This document shows positions 18,296 through 27,579 of a DNA stretch of 64,000 bases, in pieces. The stretch is from JADLGL01 sp963823045. Lineage in GTDB: Bacteria > Pseudomonadota > Alphaproteobacteria > Rhizobiales > Kaistiaceae. The position numbers were made by a program, and so were the translations under genes. The stretch lies in contig CAWGKA010000009.1 of NCBI GenBank assembly GCA_963823045.1, forward strand, positions 424,129 through 488,128, read 5' to 3'. A model generated the notes under the pieces. That model made no database searches and was not told where the DNA came from. It saw only the letters and a list, made by a program, of their open reading frames with translations. Position 1 is the first letter of the stretch, and every line of letters starts with the position of its first letter.

Positions 18296-20023
18296 ATGGC
18301 GGCTAAATCGACGGCCGCGCGACGGCGCGTGTGGTCTTTCGCGCTGAGCGAAAGCATGCGCCGCTTCGCCATGCGCTATCATCGCAGCATCATCTACCGG
18401 CCGCGTTTTGCCGGGGCGACGCCTGATCGCCTGCTGATCGCTCCGACGGACCTGCGCACCGCGGACGCGACCTTGGCGCACGACATCTATGCCGGCCGCT
18501 TCGTCTTTGGCGGCGTCGCAATCGACGCCAGCGGCGTGCCGGTTTTTGCTCTCGAACCGCCAAGTGAGGACTGGGCGCGCGAACTGCACGGCTTCGGCTG
18601 GCTTCGCCATCTGCGCGCCTCCGAACTGCGCGTCTCGCGCTCGAATGCACGGGCGCTGGTGCGCGACTGGATCCGCCAGGGATCGCGCAATCACCCCGTC
18701 GCCTGGGAGCCGGCGGTCATGGCGCGCCGGGTGCTGTCCTGGCTGTCGCAGTCGCCGCTCGTGCTTGAAGGCTGCGACCACGCCTTCTATCGCCGCTTCA
18801 TTCGCTCGCTGGCGGCGCAGATCCGCGCGCTCCGCCGGATTGCCCAGGACGGTCCGCCGGGCATGCCGCGGCTGACGATGATGATCGCCGTCGCTGCCGC
18901 CGCCGTGGCGCTGCCGGATCAGGACCGTTTCCTGCGCCAGGCCGGCCGCCGCCTCGAACTCGAGCTGCAGGCGCAGATCCTGCCCGATGGCGGCCATATC
19001 AGCCGCAGTCCGGCGGCGATCCTGGAGATTCTCGCCGACCTCCTGCCGCTGCGGCAGGCCTATGCCGCGCGCAGCCTGCAACCGCCGCCCGGCATGATCC
19101 AGGCGATCGACCGGATGATGCCGATGGTGCGGTTCTTCCGGCATGGCGACGGCGCCTTCGCCCGCTTCAACGGCACCAGCGATACGCCGGTGGATCTCAT
19201 CGCCACTGTTCTTGCCTATGACGACGCGCGCGGCACGCCGATGCTGAGCGCGCCTCATACCGGCTATGAGCGCCTCGCCGGCGGCCGCAGCATCGTCATC
19301 ATCGACACCGGCAAGCCGCCGCCGATCGCGCTCAGCGGCGAGGCTCATGCCGGCATGCTGTCTTTCGAGCTGTCGAGCGGCTCGAACCGCATCATCGTCA
19401 ATTGCGGGTCGTGCAGCGTCGAGGGATCTCGCCTCCATCGCCTGTCGCGAACAACGGCGGCGCATTCGACCCTCAGCGTCAATGATTCATCGTCCTGCCG
19501 ATTCCTCATGGGATCGGCGATGGCGCGCCGCTTCGGCGAAGTCATCGTCGACGGTCCGGACACGGTGAAGGCGGAGAGGGCGGTCGACGAGGACGGCGCC
19601 CATTTCGTCATCGCCAGCCATAATGGCTTCGCCGAGCGCTTCGGGCTGATCCATGAGCGGCGCATCAAGCTGTCGCCGAGCGGTCAGCGGCTCGACGGCA
19701 TCGACCGCCTGCTCCCGACCCGCGGTGGCCGCGGCCGGGGCGCCAAGAACGAATATGCCATCCGTTTCCACCTCCACCCGAATGTCGTCGCGCGGCGCTT
19801 GAACGAGCCCGGACACGTTCAGCTGAGCCTCCCGGACGGCGAAACCTGGCAGTTTGCCGCCGATCAGGAGGTGACGCTGGAGGAGAGCATTTTCTTCTCC
19901 CAGACGCACGGGAACCTCCGTAGCTCCCAGCTGGTCATCACGGGAAAGCCGCAGAACCGCGACAGCGTCGCTTGGTGGCTGCAGCAGACCGGGCTGTCGA
20001 CGCGCAATCGTGCCGCGGGATAA
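18296..20023 (+). CDS. Heparinase II/III-family protein
   Basis: 575 residues. The N-terminal half is an alpha-alpha toroid-like helical domain (HLRASELRVSRSNARALVRDW, GHISRSPAAILEILADLLPLR) and the C-terminal half is a beta-sandwich of the heparinase II/III type (from about residue 370: SNRIIVNCGSCSVEG, RTTAAHSTLSVND, RFHLHPNVVARR). Rhizobial genomes carry this uncharacterised relative between rsmB and purH; whether it cleaves a uronic-acid polysaccharide is not established. No signal peptide is obvious, so a cytoplasmic location is possible. ATG start 18296. Intact. Confidence 0.88.
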   Translation: MAAKSTAARRRVWSFALSESMRRFAMRYHRSIIYRPRFAGATPDRLLIAPTDLRTADATLAHDIYAGRFVFGGVAIDASGVPVFALEPPSEDWARELHGFGWLRHLRASELRVSRSNARALVRDWIRQGSRNHPVAWEPAVMARRVLSWLSQSPLVLEGCDHAFYRRFIRSLAAQIRALRRIAQDGPPGMPRLTMMIAVAAAAVALPDQDRFLRQAGRRLELELQAQILPDGGHISRSPAAILEILADLLPLRQAYAARSLQPPPGMIQAIDRMMPMVRFFRHGDGAFARFNGTSDTPVDLIATVLAYDDARGTPMLSAPHTGYERLAGGRSIVIIDTGKPPPIALSGEAHAGMLSFELSSGSNRIIVNCGSCSVEGSRLHRLSRTTAAHSTLSVNDSSSCRFLMGSAMARRFGEVIVDGPDTVKAERAVDEDGAHFVIASHNGFAERFGLIHERRIKLSPSGQRLDGIDRLLPTRGGRGRGAKNEYAIRFHLHPNVVARRLNEPGHVQLSLPDGETWQFAADQEVTLEESIFFSQTHGNLRSSQLVITGKPQNRDSVAWWLQQTGLSTRNRAAG

Positions 20024-20098
20024 GCGCCGCTTCGTGATTTGACCGATGGCGGAATCGTGCTATCGGCGTTGCTTTCCTACCGCTTGCCTGACGTCGCC

Positions 20099-21718
20099 GT
20101 GGTCACCCTCGCCAAGACTTTTCCCGTTCGCGACCTGACCCCGGTGAAGCGAGCGCTGATATCCGTTTCCGATAAGACCGAACTCGTCGAATTCGCCCGC
20201 GAATTGACGGCGCTCGGAATCGACATCGTTTCGACCGGCGGCAGCCATAAGGCGCTTGTCGACGCCGGCATCCGGGCGACGGAAGTCGCTTCCCTGACGG
20301 GCTTGCCCGAGATGATGGACGGGCGCGTGAAGACGCTGCACCCGGCGGTGCATGGCGGCATTCTCGCCATTCGCGACGATGCGGAGCATCAGGCGGCGAT
20401 GGAAAGCCAGAATATCGGCGCGATCGACCTCGTCGTGGTCAATCTCTACCCGTTCGAGGCGACCGCCAAGAGCGGCGCTTCCGACGCCGAGATCATCGAG
20501 AATATCGACATTGGTGGGCCGGCTATGATCCGCGCGGCGGCCAAGAACCATGCCTATGTCGGCGTCATCGTCGACCCGGCGGACTATGGTCAGGTCCTCG
20601 CCGCGCTGAAGGAGAATGGCGGTTCGCTGCCGATCGCGCTGCGTCGCGAGCTTGCGGCGAAAGCCTTCTCGCGCACGGCGGCCTATGACACGGCGATCGC
20701 GAATTGGTTCGCGTCCCGCGGCGCCTTTTCGGGCGAACCGCGCTGGCGCAGCTTCGCCGGCGAACTCCGCGAGACGCTGCGCTATGGCGAGAACCCGCAT
20801 CAGAAGGCGGCGTTCTATTCGACCGGCGAACAGCGGCCGGGCGTCGCCACGGCGCGGCAGCTGCAGGGCAAGGAGCTCTCCTACAACAATATCGGCGACA
20901 CCGATGCCGCCTTCGAACTCGCTGCCGAGTTCGATCCGGCCGAAACGGCCGCCGTTGCCATTATCAAGCACGCCAATCCGTGTGGCGTGGGGACCGGCAA
21001 GACGCTTGCCGAAGCCTATGCCAAGGCGCTGCGCTGCGACCCGGTCTCCGCCTTCGGCGGCATCGTCGCCGTCAATCGGCCGCTAGACGCCGAAGTAGCG
21101 GCGGAAATCACCAAGATCTTCACCGAGGTGATCATCGCGCCAGAAGCCGGCGACGAGGCCAAGGGCATCGTCGCGGCGAAGAAGAACCTCCGCTTCCTTC
21201 TTACCGGCGGCCTGCCGGATCCGCGAGCCGCCGGCGCGATTGTTCGCTCCGTTGCCGGCGGTCTGCTCGTGCAGGACCGCGATGCCGGACATATTTCACG
21301 CGCCGATTTGAAGATCGTGAGCAAAAGACAACCGACGGAGGAAGAGCTTGAAGATCTTCTCTTCGCCTTCACCGTCGCCAAGCATGTCAAATCGAACGCC
21401 ATCGTGCTGGCCAAGGGCGGCGCGACGGTCGGGGTCGGCGCAGGTCAGATGAGCCGCGTTGATTCCTCCTTCATTGCGGCGCGGAAGGCCGAAGAAGCGG
21501 CGAAAGCGGCGGGTCTCAGCGAAACGCTGGCCAAGGGCTCCGTCGTTGCATCGGACGCTTTCTTCCCGTTCCCCGATGCGATGCTCGTTGCCGCCGACGC
21601 TGGCGCGACGGCTGTGATACAGCCCGGCGGGTCGATGCGCGATGACGAGATTATTGCCGCCGCCGACGAACGCGGATTGGCGATGGTACTGACCGGAATG
21701 AGGCACTTCTTCCATTGA
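20099..21718 (+). CDS. purH: Bifunctional AICAR transformylase / IMP cyclohydrolase
   Basis: About 539 residues. The N-terminal MGS-like IMP cyclohydrolase domain begins at VKRALISVSDKTELVEFA and includes STGGSHKAL and DGRVKTLHPAVHGG. The C-terminal AICAR transformylase domain has RYGENPHQKAAFY, the catalytic Lys-His in IIKHANPCGVG, and KSNAIVLAKGG near the end. It performs the last two steps of de novo IMP synthesis. I chose GTG 20099 because it gives the usual rhizobial N-terminus and length; a TTG at 20039 is also in frame and would add 20 residues of low-complexity leader. Intact. Confidence 0.95.
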   Translation: MVTLAKTFPVRDLTPVKRALISVSDKTELVEFARELTALGIDIVSTGGSHKALVDAGIRATEVASLTGLPEMMDGRVKTLHPAVHGGILAIRDDAEHQAAMESQNIGAIDLVVVNLYPFEATAKSGASDAEIIENIDIGGPAMIRAAAKNHAYVGVIVDPADYGQVLAALKENGGSLPIALRRELAAKAFSRTAAYDTAIANWFASRGAFSGEPRWRSFAGELRETLRYGENPHQKAAFYSTGEQRPGVATARQLQGKELSYNNIGDTDAAFELAAEFDPAETAAVAIIKHANPCGVGTGKTLAEAYAKALRCDPVSAFGGIVAVNRPLDAEVAAEITKIFTEVIIAPEAGDEAKGIVAAKKNLRFLLTGGLPDPRAAGAIVRSVAGGLLVQDRDAGHISRADLKIVSKRQPTEEELEDLLFAFTVAKHVKSNAIVLAKGGATVGVGAGQMSRVDSSFIAARKAEEAAKAAGLSETLAKGSVVASDAFFPFPDAMLVAADAGATAVIQPGGSMRDDEIIAAADERGLAMVLTGMRHFFH

Positions 21719-21727
21719 GCGCGAAGT

Positions 21728-21760
21728 TCACCAAATCCCCGACGTTGACACCTTTGGTGA
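21728..21760. repeat. Inverted repeat after purH
   Basis: TCACCAAA at 21728-21735 and TTTGGTGA at 21753-21760 form a perfect 8-base stem around a 17-base loop, 10 bases after the purH stop. A TTGACA lies in the loop (21745-21750). It could be a weak terminator for purH or an operator for the glycerophosphodiesterase gene; no T-run follows it. Confidence 0.35.
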
Positions 21761-21797
21761 TACTCTGGACCGACGCGTCGACGTGTGGCTATTGTTA

Positions 21798-22599
21798 ATG
21801 ATGGGCAGGCAAAAAGCTGAGACTAGGCGGCAGGTAAATTGGCTGATCGATCGGCCAATTGCGCATCGGGGCCTGCATAATATCGCCAGGGGCATTCCCG
21901 AAAATTCGCTCAGCGCTTTCGACGCGGCCATCAGGGCGGCGCTGCCGATCGAGTTCGATGTTCGCCTCACGGAAGATCAGCAGGCGATCGTCTTTCATGA
22001 CGGCAATCTACAACGCCTCACCGGCGTCAACCGGCAGGTCGCTTCGACCTCGCTGCGGGAAATTCAACGACTGCCCATTGCCGGTACGGATGAGCGGCCT
22101 CCATCTCTTGAGGAGGCGCTCGAATTCATCGACGGCCGGGTGCCGGTTCTGATCGAGGTGAAGGCAAGCCGCCCGCCCGGGGAACTGGAGGGGACGGTGT
22201 TCAAGGCGATCAGGGACTATAATGGCCTTGCCGCCGTGCAGTCCTTCTCGCCGAAGTCGATGCGCTGGTTCCGCGAGAACGCGCCGGGAGTCATCCGCGG
22301 CCAGATCTCGGGCACCTATCGTCTGCACGACCTTCCGTCATGGCACCGCTTTTTCCACCGGCATTTGCTGATGCTGCAGAATCAGCCGCCCGGATTTCGT
22401 CTCTCATCATGTCGGTTGCCTCGGCTTGCCAGCATCGCGGCTGTGGCGTCGCCTTGGCGGTCCGCTTCTGGCGTGGACGGTGCGCTCGGTCAACGATCTC
22501 GACCGCGCGCGCGGACGCGCCGACGGTCTGATCTTCGAGGGCTTCGATCCGCTGCAGATCGGCATGGGCGGCAAGGCCGCCGCGGGTAGCTCGGCCTAG
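21798..22599 (+). CDS. Glycerophosphodiester phosphodiesterase, one frame break
   Basis: Joined, about 266 residues of the GDPD TIM-barrel family. Visible motifs are IAHRGLHNIARGIPENSLSA (catalytic His-Arg and Glu-Asn), EFDVRLTEDQQAIVFHDGNL (metal Glu/Asp and second catalytic His), and IEVKA. The family hydrolyses glycerophosphodiesters to glycerol-3-phosphate and an alcohol. The frame changes by +1 near 22385-22388 (CCG/CCC, both Pro), after which VSYHVGCLGLP, LLAWTVRS and DGLIFEGFDPLQ complete the barrel. ATG 21798; a GTG 15 bases upstream is also in frame. The 3' end overlaps the convergent MFS gene by 4 bases. Confidence 0.85.
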
Positions 22600-23993
22600 C
22601 TCGGGCGATCCTGGCCGGCACGCACGGTCAAGAGCAGCAATCCTCCGACCACGAAGAACACCACCAGCATCGAAATGCCGAGGCGCTGGCTGTCGGCGAG
22701 CGCGGTAACGGTAGCGACGGTGAGCGTTGCGGCGAAGCTGGTGATCTTTCCCGACAGACCGAACAGTCCGAAGAATTCGGTGATCTTGTCCGGCGGCGAT
22801 AGCTTGATCATCAGCGTTCGTCCCGCCGATTGCATCGGTCCGGCGACCGCGCCGATGACGCCGCCGAGGACGAGATAGATGCGTTCGCCGAAGGAGGCGA
22901 AGAGGCCGTCACCCGGTGTCGGGCCATCGGCCGAAAGGAAGAAGAAGACGTGGCTCTCGTCGATGGAAAGAAGGCCGATGCTCGCCAGCGTGATGAGGAT
23001 GAGCGAGCCGATGATGACCGGCTTGGAGCCGAGGCGGTCGTCGAGACGGCCGCCGACAAAGGCGCCGAGCGTGCCGGTGATGGTGAGGAGGATGCCGAAC
23101 ATCCCGACCTCGGTCGTCGTCCAATCGAAGATTGAAACGGCGTAGATGCCGCCGAAGGCGAACAGGCCGAGCAGGCCGTCATTGTAGATCATCCGCGCGA
23201 TGAGGAAGCGGAAGATGTTGCCGTAGCGGCGGACGCTGCGAAGTGTTGCGGCGAGCTCTCTGAGGCCGTGGCGGACGGCGGGCCGCACCGCCATGCGACG
23301 TGGCGCATCGGGCGTGAACAGGAACAGCGGCAGGACGAAGACGATGTACCAGATGGCGGAGAAGGGGCCGCTGGCGCGGTCGCCGCCATGGTTGGCCGGG
23401 TCGAGGCCAAGGAGCGGCGTCAGGCCGAAGAAGGTCTTGCCGTCTTCGACGTCACCGACGAGGAGGCCGAGCATGATGACAAGGCTGACCAGCCCGCCGA
23501 GATAGCCGATCGCCCAGCCGGTGCCGGAAAGGCGACCGAGCCGGCTCGGCGGCACGAGGGTTGGCATCATGGCGTTGTTGAAGGTGGTGGCGAATTCGGC
23601 GCCAATGGTGGCGACGATGAAGCCGATGATGGCGATGGCAACGCTGCCGGGCTCGGCAAACCAGAGAAGCGCACAGCCGATGATGAGCGGAAGCGAGAAG
23701 GCGGCGATCCATGGCTTGCGGTTGCCAGTGGCGTCGGCGATGGCGCCGAGCATCGGCGAGAAGATTGCGATAACGACGCCGGCCGCGCCTGCAGCGAAGC
23801 CCCAGATCGCCTGGCCGGAGACTTCATCGGCGGCGACATAAGAGGCGAAATAGGGGGCGAAGATGAAGGTGGTGATGAGGGTGTAGTAAGGCTGCGCCGC
23901 CCAGTCGAAGAAGAACCAGGAGATGACGCCGCGCCGGCTGGCATAGGGCGCGGCAGACGCGACGGCTCCGGGGCCGTCAGTCGGTATTGTCAT
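22596..23993 (-). CDS. UMF1/Atg22-type MFS transporter
   Basis: About 465 residues and 12 predicted helices. The N-terminal SWFFFDWAAQPYYTLITTFIFAPYF is characteristic of the UMF1 (Atg22-like) branch of the major facilitator superfamily. Later signatures are PMLGAIADATGNRKPW, ATTFNNAMMPTL and GRLDDRLGSKPVI. Substrates of bacterial UMF1 proteins are poorly known; yeast Atg22 exports amino acids from the vacuole. I use ATG 23993 (MTIPTDG) with a GGGGGCC site instead of a TTG 63 bases upstream. It lies just downstream of the PadR regulator in the same operon, which suggests efflux controlled by an inducer. Intact. Confidence 0.88.
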   Translation of the reverse strand: MTIPTDGPGAVASAAPYASRRGVISWFFFDWAAQPYYTLITTFIFAPYFASYVAADEVSGQAIWGFAAGAAGVVIAIFSPMLGAIADATGNRKPWIAAFSLPLIIGCALLWFAEPGSVAIAIIGFIVATIGAEFATTFNNAMMPTLVPPSRLGRLSGTGWAIGYLGGLVSLVIMLGLLVGDVEDGKTFFGLTPLLGLDPANHGGDRASGPFSAIWYIVFVLPLFLFTPDAPRRMAVRPAVRHGLRELAATLRSVRRYGNIFRFLIARMIYNDGLLGLFAFGGIYAVSIFDWTTTEVGMFGILLTITGTLGAFVGGRLDDRLGSKPVIIGSLILITLASIGLLSIDESHVFFFLSADGPTPGDGLFASFGERIYLVLGGVIGAVAGPMQSAGRTLMIKLSPPDKITEFFGLFGLSGKITSFAATLTVATVTALADSQRLGISMLVVFFVVGGLLLLTVRAGQDRPS

Positions 23994-24056
23994 CAGCGGC
24001 CCCCAGTTCCCACCCCTTGGCGTGGCCGGCAGTGTCTGCCGGATCGTGCGTTGCAA

Positions 24057-24644
24057 TCAAGGGCGCTTGGTGTGCTTCCGCAACGAACGCACCGGTTCTC
24101 CGGCCATGACGTATTCACCGGCTTCGAGGCGGCGGGCGAGGCCGGCCGTCCAAGCTGCGGTGGCGGCAAGGGCGCCGCTCCACAGGCCGAGCAGGTCGGC
24201 CATATGCGGCGGATCTGCGCGGTCGGGGAAATTGGGCGCGAGACTGTCGAGGTAGCGCAGGTTGTCATCGGCGCGGCGGCTCGTGTCGCGCAGGAGGGCG
24301 GCGGCCTTGCCGCGTGGCAGGAGGTGCATGAAGGCAATGCCGGCACCCAACTGCTCGAGGTCGAAGCTCGTCAGCGCCGTTTCGAGTCGTTCGCTGAATT
24401 CGGCACTGCCGGCCTTCGTTATTTCGTAGAGCGTGCGGCCGGGACCTTCGGCGCTCTCTACCTCACCGACGGAGCGAAGCTTTCCCTCTTTCGTCAGCTG
24501 TTTGAGCGCGTGGTAGATCGAGCCCGGCCGCACCGTCGTCCATGTTTCGACATGCCACGACTGGAGTTCGCGGTGGACAGCGTAGCCGTGCGCGCGCCGT
24601 TGCGTCTTGAGGATTCCGAGAACGAGGAGACGTACTGCCGACAT
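24057..24644 (-). CDS. PadR-family transcriptional regulator
   Basis: 195 residues. The N-terminal winged helix has the PadR signature: RLLVLGILKTQRRAHGYAVHRELQSW, then WTTVRPGSIYHALKQLTKEGKL and the wing GRTLYEITKAG. The C-terminal helical domain (EFSERLETALTSFDLEQLGAG onward) is the variable dimer part. PadR proteins usually repress adjacent efflux or detoxification genes until an aromatic or other ligand binds. It is first in an operon with the UMF1 transporter and divergent from the DUF6194 gene; a pair of palindromic sites lies directly in front of it. Intact. Confidence 0.92.
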   Translation of the reverse strand: MSAVRLLVLGILKTQRRAHGYAVHRELQSWHVETWTTVRPGSIYHALKQLTKEGKLRSVGEVESAEGPGRTLYEITKAGSAEFSERLETALTSFDLEQLGAGIAFMHLLPRGKAAALLRDTSRRADDNLRYLDSLAPNFPDRADPPHMADLLGLWSGALAATAAWTAGLARRLEAGEYVMAGEPVRSLRKHTKRP

Positions 24645-24659
24645 TGATCGATCCTACGG

Positions 24660-24720
24660 CTAATCAAACTTGACTAGCGCCGAAAGGGCAGCTAGGGAAC
24701 TGCTAGTCAAATTTGATTAG
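24660..24720. promoter_or_regulatory. Paired palindromic operator between padR and DUF6194 gene
   Basis: CTAATCAAACTTGACTAG at 24660-24677 and CTAGTCAAATTTGATTAG at 24703-24720 are near-perfect inverted copies of each other, and each is itself a near-palindrome around TCAAA(C/T)TTGA. They fill most of the space between the PadR start (24644) and the divergent DUF6194 gene (24732). AT-rich cores in otherwise GC-rich DNA also supply promoter-like sequences. The best reading is two binding sites for the PadR dimer that control both directions; this is inference from sequence. Confidence 0.7.
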
Positions 24721-24731
24721 TGGTTACGCAC

Positions 24732-25169
24732 ATGGATATGGAAGAGATCGGCGGTTACATCCTGGCGACCTTTCCGGGCGTCACGGTCGACGAGACGACG
24801 CCGGACCGGTTCTATTTCTACGACCCGGAGCAGAAGTTCCCTTTCGCCACGATCGTCACCCGAGACAACGAATACGACCCCCATTCTCACCTCGACCGTG
24901 AGGGCGTGTTTCGGCTCAATATCGGTATCGGCAAGACAGCTTTCGTCCGGCTGTTCGGGGAACCGCTGACCAAGCGCGACGGGTTCGACGATCGGTATGA
25001 TTACGCGGTGCTCGACCGGCTGATGCCGCATCCCGTCTACGGCCGCATGTACTGGGTGATGGTGCTCAATCCGGGCGCGGAGACGCTGGCGGCAGTGAAG
25101 GACCTGCTGGCCGAGGCCTATGCGGAAGACGTCAAAAGACATGATTTGAAGGCAGCGCGGCGGCGTTAG
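24732..25169 (+). CDS. DUF6194-family protein
   Basis: About 145 residues. The core FPFATIVTRDNEYDPHSHLDREGVFRLNIG and FVRLFGE match the DUF6194 family, small soluble alpha/beta proteins of unknown function found in actinobacteria and some proteobacteria. The C-terminal part has YWVMVLNPGAETLAAVKDLLAEAY. I use ATG 24732; a GTG at 24720 inside the operator would add 4 residues. Divergent from padR and probably under the same operator, so it may act with the MFS pump in one response. Intact. Confidence 0.75.
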   Translation: MDMEEIGGYILATFPGVTVDETTPDRFYFYDPEQKFPFATIVTRDNEYDPHSHLDREGVFRLNIGIGKTAFVRLFGEPLTKRDGFDDRYDYAVLDRLMPHPVYGRMYWVMVLNPGAETLAAVKDLLAEAYAEDVKRHDLKAARRR

Positions 25170-25210
25170 GCAAATGGCTTGACTCCCCCCCAGCTCTGGA
25201 ATCCATATGA

Positions 25211-25225
25211 GAACAAAATAGGAAC
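25211..25225 (+). promoter_or_regulatory. SOS box (LexA site) before imuA
   Basis: GAAC-AAAATAG-GAAC is an exact GAAC-N7-GAAC direct repeat, the alphaproteobacterial LexA operator. It ends 43 bases before the imuA start. It implies DNA-damage induction of the imuA-imuB unit. A second such box precedes dnaE2. Confidence 0.85.
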
Positions 25226-25268
25226 AGAATGCTCGGGCAAAGGCGTTTCCGCGTCGCGGTAAAAAATC

Positions 25269-26111
25269 ATGGAGCAGGCTCAAATCCACGCGCTTCGGCG
25301 CGAAATTGCCGCCATTGAAGGCCGGGCTTCAGCGTGGGAGTCGCTCAGCGAAATAAACGCTCTGCCCTCGCTTGAGGGTCGCCTTGCCTTCGGTGTCGAG
25401 GCGCTCGACCGGCATCTTGGCGGCGGGCTGCCATTGGCGGCGCTGCATGAGATCCGCTCCGACGAGACGCGCGGTTCGGGCGCGGCGACCGGCTTCGCAA
25501 CGGCGTTGCTGACGCGCCTCGCCGCGATCCAGGCAAAGCCGATCCTGTGGATCGAGGAGGAGATGGCGGGCGTCGAGGCGGGGTTGCCCTTCGGAGGCGG
25601 CATGGCGCGGTTCGGCCTCGATCCGCACCGGCTCATCCTCATCCGCGCACGCAAGGCCGAGGACGCGCTGTGGGTGTTCGAGGAGGGCCTCCGCTGCACC
25701 GGTGTTGCCGGCGCGCTGCTCGTCCTCCGCGCTTTGCCGCGCGCGTTCGATCTCACCGTCAGCCGCCGCCTCGCGCTTCGTTCCGCCGCGCATGGCGTGA
25801 TGGGGCTGCTCTTACGTCAGGCGAGCGAGGCCGAGCCCGGCGCCGCGACGACGCGTTGGCGGATCATGCCGCGGCCGGCGGCGATGATGGACAGCTTTGC
25901 CGAAGGCATCGGCCGCCCGGCCTGGAGGGCCGAGCTCGAAAAGAGCCGCCTCGGGCCGGTCGGTCAGTTCGATCTGGAGTGGGATCATGGAGCCAAGCGT
26001 TTCGCGGAGCCTGAAGCGGCGATATCTGTCGGTCGTCCTGCCGTATCTTTCGACCGACCGCGTCGCACGGCTGGCGCTGGGGCGGAGCTGGCGCTCAGAC
26101 AAGCCGGCTGA
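25269..26111 (+). CDS. imuA: ImuA-family SOS mutagenesis protein
   Basis: 280 residues, distantly RecA-like. LPALEGRLAFG-like start of the core (about residue 35), FGVEALDRHLGGGLPLAALHEIRSDE where RecA has its Walker region, and ILWIEEEMAGVEAGLPFGGGMARFGL. ImuA, ImuB and DnaE2 form the error-prone mutasome that replaces PolV in many alphaproteobacteria; ImuA is RecA-like and works with ImuB. It is the first gene after an SOS box and overlaps the start of imuB by about 125 bases. The last 40 residues lie in that overlap and may be a spurious extension; the natural stop might be hidden by a frame error. Confidence 0.85.
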   Translation: MEQAQIHALRREIAAIEGRASAWESLSEINALPSLEGRLAFGVEALDRHLGGGLPLAALHEIRSDETRGSGAATGFATALLTRLAAIQAKPILWIEEEMAGVEAGLPFGGGMARFGLDPHRLILIRARKAEDALWVFEEGLRCTGVAGALLVLRALPRAFDLTVSRRLALRSAAHGVMGLLLRQASEAEPGAATTRWRIMPRPAAMMDSFAEGIGRPAWRAELEKSRLGPVGQFDLEWDHGAKRFAEPEAAISVGRPAVSFDRPRRTAGAGAELALRQAG

Positions 26112-27562
26112 CGGCGAAGCCCCGCTCGCCATCGTCGACAAGATCAGAAGCGCGATGCGGCTCGTCGCGCTCAACGCGCCCGCCTTCCGCCTCGGCCTGA
26201 CGCGCGGCCAGGCGCTGGCGGAAGCACGCGCGATCTATCCGTTGCTCGAAGCGGTCGAGGTCGATCCCATCGGCGACGCCAAGCTCCTGGGCGAGATCGC
26301 CGACTGGGCCGACCGCTACACGCCGCTGGTCGCGACCGATGGCGCCGATGGGCTGATGCTCGATATCACCGGCTCGGCCCATCTCTTCGGCGGCGAGGCG
26401 GCGATGGTCGCCGATCTTGTCGCTCGGCTCGCGGCACAGGGCTTTGCCGCCGGTGCCGCCATCGCCGACACGCCGGGCGCCGCCTCTGCGGCGGCGCGCT
26501 TCACGACGCGTCGGGTGATCGCGGCCGACGGCGCGGCGGAGATGCTGAAGCCGCTGCCGATGCTGGCGCTCCGTCTGCCGTTGGAAACGGTGGCGATGCT
26601 GGACCGGGTCGGGCTGAAACGTGTCGGCCAGCTTATCGGCGCGCCGCGGGCGCCGCTTGCCGCACGCTTCGGCGCCCGCCTCATCCAGCGGCTCGATCAG
26701 GCGCTGGGCCAAGAGGAAGAAGCGATCTCGCCGCGCCGGCCGATGCCGGAACTGATGGCGGAGCGCCGCTTCGCCGAGCCGATCAGCCTCGTTGCCGATA
26801 TCGCGGCCTCCGTCGCCTCGCTCGCCGGCAGCCTTGCCGAACGGCTCGAGCAACGCGGCATCGGCGGCCGCCAGTTTGAGCTGTCGCTTTATCGCGTCGA
26901 CGGCGTCGTCTCACGGACCGCTATCGGCACCGGCCGGCCGCTCCGCTCGCCGCGGCTGATCGGCGAACTCTTCGCCGAGAAGTTCGACCTCCTCGGCGAC
27001 GAACTCGATGCCGGCTTCGGTTTCGAGATGGTGCGTCTGTCCGTGCTTGCCGTCGATGACGACAGGCCGGCACAGATCGATCTTGCGGGAGAAGCCGATG
27101 GTGACGCCGATCTCTCCCGCCTTGTCGATCGCATCGGCGTTCGCCTCGGGCTCGACCGCGTCGTTCGCATGTCGCCGCGCGAAAGCCATGTGCCGGAGCG
27201 CTCGGCGGCGGCGATCCCGGCGAGCTACGGTTCGGCGGCGCTCGCCTGGCCGGAGGCGGCGGAGGACGAGCCGATCGACCGGCCGCTCCGCCTCTTTGCT
27301 CGCGCCGAGCCGGTCGAGACGATCGCTCGAAATTCCGGAAGGGCCGCCGCTTCGTTTCCGCTGGCGGCGGGCGCTCTATGAGGTTGTGCGCGCCGAGGGG
27401 CCGGAGCGGATCGCTGCCGAATGGTGGCGCGAGGACGGCCTCACCCGCGACTACTATCGCGTCGAAGACAGCGCCGGTCATCGCTTCTGGCTCTATCGCG
27501 AGGGCCTTTATGACCGCGAGACAGCGGCGCCACGCTGGTTCCTGCACGGGCTGTTCGCATGA
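25987..27562 (+). CDS. imuB: ImuB, Y-family polymerase-like mutasome protein, one frame break
   Basis: Joined, about 524 residues. Y-family fold starting RRYLSVVLPYLSTDRVARL; the segments PLVATDGADGLMLDITGSAHLFGG and LRLPLETVAMLDRVGLKRVGQLIG (helix-hairpin-helix) are clear. As in other ImuB proteins the acidic catalytic residues of true Y-family polymerases are not evident, fitting a structural role that bridges ImuA, DnaE2 and the beta clamp. The frame changes by +1 at 27327-27328 (GCT/GCC, both Ala); the tail then reads IPEGPPLRFRWRRALYEV and ends YREGLYDRE..WFLHGLFA, which is conserved in ImuB. ATG 25987 lies inside imuA. Confidence 0.88.
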
Positions 27563-27579
27563 GGGGCCAGCTACCTTCT

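Noticed and set aside
23268..24647. 459-codon plus-strand frame over the MFS and padR genes
   Set aside because: Antisense shadow of two well-supported genes, with no motifs of its own.
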